55,608 nt of DNA from JACMMS01 sp043758775 (GTDB lineage: Bacteria; Pseudomonadota; Gammaproteobacteria; Burkholderiales; Methylophilaceae): contig JAYVMU010000032.1 in assembly GCA_043758775.1 (NCBI GenBank), positions 1-55,608 on the forward strand, in the 5' to 3' direction. Position 1 is the stretch's first letter. Each line of letters begins with the position of its first letter. Below the pieces are notes generated by a model, which was given only the letters and a program-made list of their open reading frames with translations, was not told the origin of the DNA and ran no database searches. The translations under genes and the position numbers were made by a program. Of the stretch, positions 8,063 to 16,149 are shown in pieces.

Positions 8063-8094
8063 AATTGGATTAATGGAATGGTAGTGCTGATTAT

Positions 8095-9450
8095 TTAGGA
8101 GGATTGGTTCTTAAAAGTATTGGCTTGAATGTGATGGCGCTCCAAAAGTCGATAAAATTCTGTGCGGTTACGTTGTGCCAGTTTAGCTGCCAAGGTTACA
8201 TTGCCTTGTGTGGCTTTCAATAAGTTAACCAGATAGCTATGTTCAAATTGGTGGCGTGCCACATCAAAAGGAATCAGCGTATTTGCATCATTCTGTAACG
8301 CTTTTTGTACCAAACTGGCAGTAATCACGGGTGTTGTAGCCAACACTACTGTTTGCTCAATCGTGTTTTGCAATTGTCTGATATTGCCCGGCCAAGCGGC
8401 AGAGATTAGGATTTCTAGTGCTTCTGGAGCAAAACTCCGTAACGATTTTTTATACTTTTTATTAAATACTTGTAGAAAATGACTGGCTAATAAACCAATG
8501 TCTTCACGTCTGTTAGCCAATGCAGGAATTTCTAAGCTCACTACGTTGATTCTGTAAAATAAATCTTCGCGAAAATTTCCAATACGCATTTCCTCATTTA
8601 AGTTGCGATGAGTGGCAGAGATTAGTCGTACATCAATGCTAATATCGGTATTGCTGCCTACTGGTCGAATAATGCGCTCTTGTAATGCACGTAATACCTT
8701 TACCTGTAACGCTTGTGGCATATCACCAATTTCATCCAAAAATAGTGTACCGCCATTTGCACTTTGAAATAAACCCAAATGCGTATTCACAGCGCCTGTA
8801 AATGCGCCTTTGCTGTGACCAAATAATTCAGACTCAAGTAGGTTTTCTGGTATTGCTCCACAATTGATTGCGACAAAAGGCTTGCCTTGACGTGCACTTG
8901 CTAGATGAATCGCACGAGCTAACAACTCTTTACCAGAGCCACTTTCTCCATAGATCAATACACTGGCATCTGTTGCAGCTATCAATTTAGCTTGACCTAA
9001 TAAACTTTCCATTTGTGGGCTGCGTGTCAATATATTGCTGCGCCAGATATCGTTCTCGGCATCGTGAGATGCTGTTTGATTACCGCTTAAACGCAGTGCC
9101 GCCGCAACTTGCTGCAATAGTTCCTGGCTGTCAAATGGCTTGGTTAAAAAGCCAAATACGCCACGCTGCGTTGCGTGCACGGCATCTGGTATTGATCCAT
9201 GGGCCGTTAATATGATAACGGGTAATGTTGGGTGAGTGTTGTGCACAGCCTCTAACAGGGCCATCCCATCCATTGCTGGCATGCGTAAATCACTAATGAC
9301 CAGATCTGGTCGCTGTAGTGCAATTGCCGACATCGCCTCTGCGCCGTTGCTGGCACTGATTGTCATATAGCCAGCCGCAGCAAGCCGCATACCCATCAGT
9401 TTAAGTATGTCTTGGTCATCGTCAACAATAAGAATATTAGCTTTTTGCAT
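8095..9450 (-). CDS. glrR: sigma-54-dependent response regulator GlrR (QseF)
   Basis: This NtrC-type activator has three parts: a receiver domain with phospho-acceptor Asp54 in LVISDLRMPAMDG, an AAA+ domain with Walker A GESGSGKE, the sigma-54 contact loop ESELFGHSKGAFTGA and Walker B GGTLFLDEIGD, and a C-terminal Fis-type helix-turn-helix (GNVTLAAKLAQRNRTEFYRLL). At 451 residues it matches GlrR length. The order sensor kinase, lipoprotein, regulator is that of E. coli glrK-qseG-glrR. The gap immediately downstream holds a sigma-54 promoter with two GlrR-type sites, a likely target. Assignment to the GlrR subgroup rests on gene order as well as sequence. Confidence 0.9.
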   Translation of the reverse strand: MQKANILIVDDDQDILKLMGMRLAAAGYMTISASNGAEAMSAIALQRPDLVISDLRMPAMDGMALLEAVHNTHPTLPVIILTAHGSIPDAVHATQRGVFGFLTKPFDSQELLQQVAAALRLSGNQTASHDAENDIWRSNILTRSPQMESLLGQAKLIAATDASVLIYGESGSGKELLARAIHLASARQGKPFVAINCGAIPENLLESELFGHSKGAFTGAVNTHLGLFQSANGGTLFLDEIGDMPQALQVKVLRALQERIIRPVGSNTDISIDVRLISATHRNLNEEMRIGNFREDLFYRINVVSLEIPALANRREDIGLLASHFLQVFNKKYKKSLRSFAPEALEILISAAWPGNIRQLQNTIEQTVVLATTPVITASLVQKALQNDANTLIPFDVARHQFEHSYLVNLLKATQGNVTLAAKLAQRNRTEFYRLLERHHIQANTFKNQSS

Positions 9451-9453
9451 CAG

Positions 9454-10038
9454 TTATGGCCTCGCACCAGGCTTGGTTTCAATACTTTTAGTCTCGCTAG
9501 GCTTAGTGTCACGCTCACTCATGGTTTTTTCAATATTTTTCAGATCATTCAGTTTCTGTTCCAAAGTGTCGGCTTTTTGTTGAGCTGCATCTAGTTTCTT
9601 GGCATCGTCCCGATTTTTTTGGGTTTGTTTGGTATTGTCTAACGCATACTCATAAAGCAAGCTAGTAAACGCAGAATCCACAGGACTTAATTTATTTTCT
9701 TGTAGTAATTCTTGCAATAATGTTTGGGCTTTTGTCGTGTCACGCAGGCGACTGCTGGGAAGCGCTAGCATTGCTGCCAGTTTAATGCGATACAACACAT
9801 TGTTTTTATTTTCAGCCAATGCCAAATTTGTTTCAGTGAATATTTTTTTTTGTGCCTCTGGCGTTAAATTTGAGTAGCTGTCGCAAAAAGTAATAAGCTC
9901 AATGACATGTTCGCTATTTGCTGGAACAAGTTTAATGCCATTATTCTTAGCTGCAGGTTTCAATTCACTATTTTTGGTAGTACACGCACAGGTCAAAATG
10001 ACGCAGCAAAATAAGGTAAAAAAAGTGCTTAATCTCAT
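9454..10038 (-). CDS. qseG: QseG-like outer-membrane lipoprotein
   Basis: A 194-residue protein with an N-terminal hydrophobic leader ending in a cysteine cluster (ILTCACTTK), consistent with a lipoprotein signal. The middle is helical and the C-terminal third (from about residue 135) is a charged region of repeated K/Q/E with a predicted coiled coil, ending in a threonine/proline/lysine-rich tail. The family is poorly conserved, so the name comes mainly from position: it lies between the sensor kinase gene (4-bp ATGA overlap) and glrR (3-bp gap), exactly as QseG does in E. coli, where the lipoprotein activates the kinase. Confidence 0.65.
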   Translation of the reverse strand: MRLSTFFTLFCCVILTCACTTKNSELKPAAKNNGIKLVPANSEHVIELITFCDSYSNLTPEAQKKIFTETNLALAENKNNVLYRIKLAAMLALPSSRLRDTTKAQTLLQELLQENKLSPVDSAFTSLLYEYALDNTKQTQKNRDDAKKLDAAQQKADTLEQKLNDLKNIEKTMSERDTKPSETKSIETKPGARP

Positions 10039-11501
10039 GCAGATTCCAATTTGGGAATTGTTACAATAAAGTGTGCGCCTTGGTGTGGCACACTTTGCGT
10101 TGGTGTTACAACTGAAATGCTACCACCGTGTGCCATCACCAAATCTTTTGCAATAGCCAAGCCCAGGCCGCTGCCACTTAACACGCTGTTATATGAGGAG
10201 TCGCCGCGGTAAAATGGATTAAATAGTTTGGCTTGGTCACTTGCACTTAAGCCAGGACCATTATCAGAAACCTCGATAACATATCCATTTTTTTCTTGAG
10301 AAGTGATTAGCTTCATAGTCCCATGTGGCGGCGTATATTTTACAGCATTAGAAATTAAGTTATCTAAAATAATGGTCAACTTTTCCTCGTCAGCCATTAT
10401 TTCATCTGAAGAAAAATTGGTTTCTACAATAAGCTGCTTACTGCGAATGGTTAAATGATGCGCATCAAGCACTTTATTGATGACACCAGGTAAGTGTAAA
10501 CGTTGCATGTGCAATGTGGATTGTATGGATGCTAGCTTGGTGAAATTGAGCAGATTTTCTATCATTTTTTGCAATTTAAGGCTGTTGTCGCGCAAAATAA
10601 AGGTAATTTCTGTCTGCTGTGCGGATAGTGTGCCACCAATGCCATCATGCAACAGTTCCGTGGCTTCTCTGATGGCGGTCAGTGGTGTTTTAAGCTCGTG
10701 TGAAACATGTTGCAAAAACTGCTGTTTCTGCTGGTTTAAATCTTTTAGTTCTAGGCGCAACCAATCCAAGCGCTGCCCTAGAACGCGTAAATCACCCGGG
10801 CCATCAATGACAATGGGTACCTCGTATTGTTCTTTACCTAAGTATTTAATGGCAGCGTCCATGCGATGAATAGGGCGCGCCAGCATATAAGTAATGCCGC
10901 CAGCGACCAATAATGCCAATGGAATTAACACCAAGCTTTGCAGTAGTAAGTTTTTTTGTGTTGTTTGAGCGGTATGGGTTAATTGAGATGACACCTGATC
11001 GATAACACGATTATTTTCTTGAATAATGGCCTCAGCCTGTTGCGTGAGGTTGTTGAACTGATTTAAAAAATATAATGGGCTATTCTCTGTTTTTACCGCA
11101 TTCAACACCAATAAGTTTAGCTGTACAGCCTGTTGCTGAAACTGTTTGATTTTTTGTTGCTGAATAGGATCTTGTATAGAACTAGGCTGGCCTGCCAGTT
11201 GCGCAAGTTGCATAATGCTTGCATTTAACTTTACGTTAGCTATTTTGTAGTTGTTGAGTAAAGCCGTGTCTTGCAACACAAAGTATTGCCGAATGCTGCG
11301 TTCCATTAAATGCAACTGTTCTTGCAGTACATGGCTGGCACGTGTAGAGGCTACGGCATTTGCAATGGTTATTTGACTTTGTTTCGCGAGTTTATCAAAG
11401 GCAATATTAGCATTGGCAAACGCTAGCAATAACGGAAAAATGGCAAAAGCAAAGCCAATCAGCAGTAGCTTTAAAAATGAGCTTGGATAATGCATACGCA
11501 T
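10035..11501 (-). CDS. glrK: sensor histidine kinase GlrK (QseE)
   Basis: A membrane kinase with one hydrophobic segment at the N-terminus, a periplasmic helical region of about 150 residues rich in glutamine, a second segment (LLLQSLVLIPLALLVAGGIT), a HAMP-like linker, the H-box HVSHELKTPLTAIREA and an ATPase domain with N-box DNLISNAVKYTPP, DNGPGLS and GSGLGLAIAK. It phosphorylates GlrR, encoded at the end of the same operon. The frame is open to a possible ATG at 11531, but that codon lies almost on top of the likely minus-strand -10 box at 11534-11539, so the ATG at 11501 or 11495 is more probable; none has a clear ribosome binding site. Confidence 0.87.
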   Translation of the reverse strand: MRMHYPSSFLKLLLIGFAFAIFPLLLAFANANIAFDKLAKQSQITIANAVASTRASHVLQEQLHLMERSIRQYFVLQDTALLNNYKIANVKLNASIMQLAQLAGQPSSIQDPIQQQKIKQFQQQAVQLNLLVLNAVKTENSPLYFLNQFNNLTQQAEAIIQENNRVIDQVSSQLTHTAQTTQKNLLLQSLVLIPLALLVAGGITYMLARPIHRMDAAIKYLGKEQYEVPIVIDGPGDLRVLGQRLDWLRLELKDLNQQKQQFLQHVSHELKTPLTAIREATELLHDGIGGTLSAQQTEITFILRDNSLKLQKMIENLLNFTKLASIQSTLHMQRLHLPGVINKVLDAHHLTIRSKQLIVETNFSSDEIMADEEKLTIILDNLISNAVKYTPPHGTMKLITSQEKNGYVIEVSDNGPGLSASDQAKLFNPFYRGDSSYNSVLSGSGLGLAIAKDLVMAHGGSISVVTPTQSVPHQGAHFIVTIPKLESA

Positions 11502-11533
11502 GGATGAGTCTAGTAAATGCCAGCCAAACATCT

Positions 11534-11541
11534 AGTATAAT
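11534..11541. promoter_or_regulatory. overlapping divergent -10 boxes of folA and glrK
   Basis: TATAAT at 11536-11541 lies six bases before the folA ATG (11548), placing a start at or next to the A of that codon. The reverse strand of the same DNA reads TATACT (11539-11534), a good -10 for the divergent glrK operon. No strong -35 is visible for either. Confidence 0.5.
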
Positions 11542-11547
11542 TGTAAA

Positions 11548-12033
11548 ATGCGTAAACTTTCTATTATCGTGGCTATGGCCAACAATAGTGTCATTGGTAT
11601 TAACAATAGTTTGCCTTGGCATTTACCTGAAGATCTCAAACGCTTTCGTGCGCTCACCATCGGGCATCACATTATTATGGGGCGTAAAACCTATGAGTCG
11701 CTTGGACGTTTGTTGCCTGGACGCACTACCGTCATTGTGACGCGTAATAAAAACTATCAAATACAAGGTGCTTTAATTGCTTATTCGCTGGAGCAAGCTA
11801 TTAGCTTGTGTGGTGATGATAGTGAGGTGTTTTTAATTGGTGGGGCAGAACTTTATCAGACAGGACTTAAACTGGCGGATAAAATTTATCTGACTGAGGT
11901 AAGTTTGGATGTTGCCGGCGATGCTTTTTTTCCAGAGTTTGATTTAAGCAATTGGCACGAAGTGGCACGCGAAGCGCTTGTGAGTGGGAAGAACATTTCT
12001 TTTAGCTATGTCACTTATCAACGTAAAATTTAA
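11548..12033 (+). CDS. folA: dihydrofolate reductase
   Basis: FolA reduces dihydrofolate to tetrahydrofolate with NADPH. The 161-residue product has the chromosomal family pattern: IIVAMANNSVIGINNSLPWHLPEDL with the active-site acid, the NADPH-binding MGRKTYESLGRLLPGR, and FLIGGAELY. Size is standard. It recycles the folate oxidised by ThyA. No ribosome binding site is visible and the -10 box sits six bases upstream, so the mRNA may be leaderless. Its stop overlaps that of the convergent lytic transglycosylase gene by 4 bp (TTAA). Confidence 0.95.
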   Translation: MRKLSIIVAMANNSVIGINNSLPWHLPEDLKRFRALTIGHHIIMGRKTYESLGRLLPGRTTVIVTRNKNYQIQGALIAYSLEQAISLCGDDSEVFLIGGAELYQTGLKLADKIYLTEVSLDVAGDAFFPEFDLSNWHEVAREALVSGKNISFSYVTYQRKI

Positions 12034-13058
12034 GGTTTTATTTTATTTGGTTTAGCCTGGTTTTGTTTGTCTATAGTGGCTAACATTGGCGAAGCTTCGA
12101 CAAAATTGGCTTTGTAAGGATGAAAAGATTTTTTGTAAAGTAAGCCAATTCTTTTGACGTAATTTTGCGTTTCAGGATAAGGTGGCACGCCCTTATACTT
12201 TTCTACAGTGAGCTCTCCTGAATTATAAGCCGCTGCAACCAACTTAATATTGCCTTTAAAATAGGCGAGCAACCACTGCAAATACGCCATTCCACCTTTA
12301 ATATTGTCTTCAGCATTATAAGCATTTTTTACACGAAAACGTTTAGCAGTTTCGGGGATTAATTGCATCAAACCTTGTGCATTCTTTTGCGAAGTTGCCT
12401 GTGTATTAAATCCAGATTCCACAGTAATAAATGCCATCACCAAATCAGTTTCTATCTGATAGTGTGGTGAGAGCTTATTTACTAACTTAAAGATTGGCCC
12501 TTTTGAGTAAAATTTGGCTTCTGGTTCATTGATTTCAACTGTTGGATTATTGATTTCCACTGGCGGGAGTGGGTCAGGCAACATACACTGTGGCAGAATT
12601 GCAAGAGCAGGATTGCCTGCTACATTGCTAGCTAATCTTTCCTTAGCGCTGACATTGCCTTGTTCAGCGGCTTTTGTAAATAGCCATGCGGCGAGGTTTT
12701 CATCCTTGGTTACACCACGACCATTGGCATACATCCAGCCTAATGCGAATTGTGCAGTAGCCTCACCATCGCGTGCGGCATGACAATAAATAGAGGCGGC
12801 TTCGGCATAATTTTTTATGCCGTCAGCATTCTGGCCATTTAAAGCTAAATTGACTAAAAGTGAATAAGGGTTTTTGAGCGAGTTTTTTGTAGTGGGTGCA
12901 TCGACGATATTTGATGCGACTGGAGTAGCTAATGAAGCTTCTTGGTCAGTCATTAGTATGTTCAACTCTTCAGCGATGCTTTGATTACACACAAAAAAGC
13001 CACATACTAGTATTAAGTATTGGAAAAATAATGACTTTAAATAAAACTTACTTTGCAA
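12030..13058 (-). CDS. lytic transglycosylase with Sel1 repeats
   Basis: The 342-residue product has an N-terminal hydrophobic leader, Sel1-type repeats at about 85-145 (SIYCHAARDGEATAQFALGWMYANGRGV region, then AAWLFTKAAEQGN), and a C-terminal SLT domain with catalytic Glu in FITVESGFN, followed by GLMQLIPETAKRF and AAYNSGE. Such enzymes cleave peptidoglycan between MurNAc and GlcNAc in the periplasm. The frame has no ATG near the expected start; the codon is TTG at 13058, with GAGGG about seven bases before it. The start region lies in an 18-bp perfect palindrome that could hide the ribosome binding site. The gene converges on folA. Confidence 0.88.
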   Translation of the reverse strand: MQSKFYLKSLFFQYLILVCGFFVCNQSIAEELNILMTDQEASLATPVASNIVDAPTTKNSLKNPYSLLVNLALNGQNADGIKNYAEAASIYCHAARDGEATAQFALGWMYANGRGVTKDENLAAWLFTKAAEQGNVSAKERLASNVAGNPALAILPQCMLPDPLPPVEINNPTVEINEPEAKFYSKGPIFKLVNKLSPHYQIETDLVMAFITVESGFNTQATSQKNAQGLMQLIPETAKRFRVKNAYNAEDNIKGGMAYLQWLLAYFKGNIKLVAAAYNSGELTVEKYKGVPPYPETQNYVKRIGLLYKKSFHPYKANFVEASPMLATIDKQNQAKPNKIKP

Positions 13059-13064
13059 AGTAAG
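13047..13064. repeat. 18-bp perfect palindrome over the TTG start codon
   Basis: CTTACTTTGCAAAGTAAG is self-complementary and contains the TTG start of the lytic transglycosylase gene, with the GAGGG ribosome binding site at its edge. It could be a protein operator or an RNA structure limiting translation. Confidence 0.6.
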
Positions 13065-13086
13065 CCCTCGGTCTTCTTTTTAATAA

Positions 13087-13110
13087 AGCCTATTTTGTAA
13101 TAAATAGGCT
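13087..13110 (-). terminator. terminator of the decarboxylase gene
   Basis: A 9-bp perfect stem (AGCCTATTT / AAATAGGCT) with a 6-nt loop is followed on the minus strand by TTATT. It ends the decarboxylase/dcd unit before the lytic transglycosylase gene. The remaining DNA to 13206 holds a 7-bp inverted repeat (CTTGCTA at 13154, TAGCAAG at 13171) around a TATAC-like box, probably the transglycosylase promoter. Confidence 0.7.
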
Positions 13111-13206
13111 ATCCATACTTTTAGATTTTCTGTTTCATGTAAAAAACTGCAAACTTGCTACCGTATAATCTAGCAAGAGTAGTAGCAGATTGCAAACAAT
13201 TATTGA

Positions 13207-15447
13207 TTAATTTTGCACACAATCTACGTAATACATGGCTTTACCATCTTTGACTTTTTTCACCAAGCCATGCACGTCAGTTTCAAAACCAGGAAAACGT
13301 TCGTTAAACTCACGAGCAAATTTAAGGTAATTCACAATAATCTTATTGAATTGCTCACCTGGAATTAGCAATGGAATACCTGGCGGATAGGGTGTTAACA
13401 GCACGGCAGTAATGCGGCCTTCAAGCTCATCAATCAATACCCTGTCTATGTTACGATGCGCTACTTTAGCAAATGCATCGGTTGGTTTCATCGCCGGTAC
13501 CATGTCTGATAAATACATTTCTGTAGTCAAGCGTGCAACGTCATTGGCTTTGTAAACCTCATGAATTTGCGTACATAAATCGCGCAAGCCCATACTCTCG
13601 TAACGCGATTGTTGTTGCACAAAATTTGGTAATACTTTCCATAGCGGTTGGTTTTTGTCGTAATCATCTTTGAATTGTTGCAAAGCTGCTACCATGGTGT
13701 TCCAGCGACCTTTGGTGATGCCAATGGTGAACATGATAAAGAATGAATACAGGCCTGTTTTTTCGACAATGACGCCGTGTTCCGCCAAGTATTTTGTGAC
13801 AATTGCAGCTGGTATACCGAATTTATCAGAGAAGTCGCCATCAATATCCAAGCCAGGAGTGATGATAGTGGCTTTGATTGGATCCAGCATATTAAAGCCT
13901 TCGGCCAAGTTGCCAAAACCATGCCAGGCTTCACCTGCTTTTAATATCCAAGATGAGCGTTCTTCTATGCCTTCTTCTGTGAGGTCATCTGGCCCCCACA
14001 CTTTAAACCACCAGTCTGCACCCCATTCCTCATCCACCTTGCGCATCGCACGGCGGAAATCCAACGCTTCCATAATGGATTCTTCAACTAATGCGGTGCC
14101 GCCTGGCGCTTCCATCATCGCTGCAGCTACGTCGCAGCTAGCGACGATTGAATATTGTGGGCTGGTTGACATGTGCATCAAGTAGGCTTCGTTGAACACG
14201 TCACGGTCTAATTCTATGCTTTCCGCGTTTTGTACTAAAATTTGCGAAGCTTGAGATAAGCCAGCCAACAATTTATGCGTAGATTGCGTTGAAAACACCA
14301 TGGATTCTTTACAACGTGGACGGTCTGCACCAATCGCATGGTAATCGCCATAAAAATCATGGAAAGTGGCATGTGGTAGCCAAGCCTCATCAAAATGCAG
14401 AGTATCGATTTTGCCATCGAGCATTTCTTTGATTTCTTCTACATTGTAAATCACACCATCGTAAGTTGATTGCGTAATAGTCAATACACGTGGCTTGGCG
14501 TTTTTATCCGTAGCAAAGGGGTTGCGTGTGATTTTTTTCTGAATGTTTTCCCAGGCAAACTCACTTTTTGGGATAGGGCCGATAATGCCAAAGTGATTAC
14601 GTGTTGGCATCAAAAATACTGGAATGGCTCCTGTCATAATAATTGAGTGCAAAATCGATTTATGGCAGTTGCGGTCAACAACAACGATATCACCAGGCGC
14701 AACAGTAGAATTCCATACAATTTTGTTACTGGTAGAAGTGCCGTTAGTGACAAAATAAAGATGATCACAATTGTAAATCCGTGCTGCATTACGCTCGGAT
14801 GCGGCAATTGGCCCAGTATGGTCTAGTAATTGACCAAGTTCATCCACTGCGTTACAAACGTCGGCACGTAACATATTTTCACCAAAAAATTGATGGAACA
14901 TCTGACCAACGGGTGATTTTAGAAACGCCACGCCACCAGAGTGACCTGGGCAATGCCAAGAATAGGAGCCATCGGCCGCATAATGTGTCAGTGCTTTAAA
15001 GAAAGGTGGGGCGAGGCTATCTAAATAGGCTTTAGCTTCACGGATAATCAAACGCGCCACGAATTCGGGTGTGTCTTCATTCATGTGAATAAAGCCGTGT
15101 AATTCGCGCAATACATCATTAGGAATATGGCGACTAGTGCGTGTTTCCCCATGCAAAAAGATGGGGATTTCTTCGTTGCGATAACGAATTTCTTTCACGA
15201 AGCTACGTAGTTGATTAATAGCTTCGAGCTTTTCTTCAACAATTTCCTCATCATCAATTGAGAGGATGAATGCTGAAGCGCGACTTTGCTGCTGCGCGAA
15301 TGAGGTGAGATCACCGTAGCTGGTTACACCTAACACCTCAACGCCTTCTTCCTCAATGGCCTTTGCGAGTACACGTATGCCTAGGCCTGAAGAGTTATCA
15401 GTGCGGAAATCTTCATCAATGATGACAACGGGGAAACGGAATTTCAT
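13207..15447 (-). CDS. arginine/lysine/ornithine decarboxylase (AdiA-like)
   Basis: A 746-residue PLP decarboxylase of the large bacterial Orn/Lys/Arg type. In order it has a receiver-like wing domain (residues 1-130), the core with HCPGHSGG near 165, TNGTSTSNK near 235, HFDEAWLPHA near 355 and the PLP lysine at about 392 in STQSTHKLLAGLSQ, then the C-terminal domain with PYPPGIPLLIPGE. Overall likeness is greatest to biodegradative arginine decarboxylase (AdiA), which makes agmatine, but substrate cannot be fixed from sequence. It could supply polyamines or give acid resistance; no antiporter gene is nearby. dcd lies 9 bp upstream, so the two are probably co-transcribed. Confidence 0.87.
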   Translation of the reverse strand: MKFRFPVVIIDEDFRTDNSSGLGIRVLAKAIEEEGVEVLGVTSYGDLTSFAQQQSRASAFILSIDDEEIVEEKLEAINQLRSFVKEIRYRNEEIPIFLHGETRTSRHIPNDVLRELHGFIHMNEDTPEFVARLIIREAKAYLDSLAPPFFKALTHYAADGSYSWHCPGHSGGVAFLKSPVGQMFHQFFGENMLRADVCNAVDELGQLLDHTGPIAASERNAARIYNCDHLYFVTNGTSTSNKIVWNSTVAPGDIVVVDRNCHKSILHSIIMTGAIPVFLMPTRNHFGIIGPIPKSEFAWENIQKKITRNPFATDKNAKPRVLTITQSTYDGVIYNVEEIKEMLDGKIDTLHFDEAWLPHATFHDFYGDYHAIGADRPRCKESMVFSTQSTHKLLAGLSQASQILVQNAESIELDRDVFNEAYLMHMSTSPQYSIVASCDVAAAMMEAPGGTALVEESIMEALDFRRAMRKVDEEWGADWWFKVWGPDDLTEEGIEERSSWILKAGEAWHGFGNLAEGFNMLDPIKATIITPGLDIDGDFSDKFGIPAAIVTKYLAEHGVIVEKTGLYSFFIMFTIGITKGRWNTMVAALQQFKDDYDKNQPLWKVLPNFVQQQSRYESMGLRDLCTQIHEVYKANDVARLTTEMYLSDMVPAMKPTDAFAKVAHRNIDRVLIDELEGRITAVLLTPYPPGIPLLIPGEQFNKIIVNYLKFAREFNERFPGFETDVHGLVKKVKDGKAMYYVDCVQN

Positions 15448-15456
15448 TTATAAACC

Positions 15457-16032
15457 TTAAATTTTGGGTAATGTAACGCCAACTTGGCCTTGATATTTTC
15501 CACCACGATCTTTATAGCTGGTTTCGCAAACATCATCTGCATCAGCTTCAAAGAACAGCACTTGCGCACAACCTTCGTTAGCGTAAATTTTGGCTGGTAG
15601 AGGGGTGGTGTTACTAAACTCTAAAGTCACGTAACCCTCCCATTCTGGCTCGAATGGGGTGACGTTGACGATAATGCCACAGCGTGCATAAGTAGATTTG
15701 CCTAAGCAAATAGTCAGAACGTTGCGTGGAATACGGAAATATTCGACTGTACGAGCCAATGCGAATGAATTGGGTGGAATAATGCAGTAATCTGCATTCA
15801 CTTCTACAAACGAGTTTGGGTCGAAATTTTTTGGATCAACAATCGTACTGTTAATATTAGTAAACAGTTTAAATTCTGAACTACAACGAATATCGTAACC
15901 ATAGCTGGATGTGCCATATGACACCATGCGTTCACCAGCAGTGTTTATCTTGACTTGATTCGGCTCAAACGGCTCTATCATGCCGTGTTGCTCCGCCATT
16001 TGGCGTATCCATTTGTCTGATTTTATACTCAT
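15457..16032 (-). CDS. dcd: dCTP deaminase
   Basis: Dcd deaminates dCTP to dUTP, the main route to dUMP for thymidylate synthase. The 191-residue product has the conserved blocks SYGYDIRCSSEFKLF, PPNSFALARTVEYFRIP, GKSTYARCGI and the catalytic glutamate in PEWEGYVTLEFSN. Length is that of the family. It is the first gene of a two-gene unit with the decarboxylase. A terminator for zwf lies just upstream at 16078-16103, so it needs its own promoter in the 46 bp between. Confidence 0.95.
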   Translation of the reverse strand: MSIKSDKWIRQMAEQHGMIEPFEPNQVKINTAGERMVSYGTSSYGYDIRCSSEFKLFTNINSTIVDPKNFDPNSFVEVNADYCIIPPNSFALARTVEYFRIPRNVLTICLGKSTYARCGIIVNVTPFEPEWEGYVTLEFSNTTPLPAKIYANEGCAQVLFFEADADDVCETSYKDRGGKYQGQVGVTLPKI

Positions 16033-16077
16033 AGTTTAATGCTCACTGTGCTGACTTTAACCGAATAAATAAGATAA

Positions 16078-16103
16078 AAAAGCGGAGCATAAACCCCGCT
16101 TTT
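16078..16103 (-). terminator. terminator downstream of zwf
   Basis: The arms AAAAGCGG and CCGCTTTT enclose a 10-nt loop, and the minus strand continues with T residues, forming a rho-independent terminator about 50 bp after the zwf stop. Confidence 0.7.
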
Positions 16104-16149
16104 CAAGAACACAAATAATAGCAACAATTAGCTTTTTATTTGCAATTTT

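Noticed and set aside
10477..10869. Plus-strand frame of 130 codons inside the glrK gene
   Set aside because: It is the mirror of the kinase H-box region and its protein is cysteine-rich without family likeness.
13670..14185. Plus-strand frame of 171 codons inside the decarboxylase gene
   Set aside because: It is antisense to the strongly conserved catalytic part of the decarboxylase and has no ribosome binding site or family pattern.
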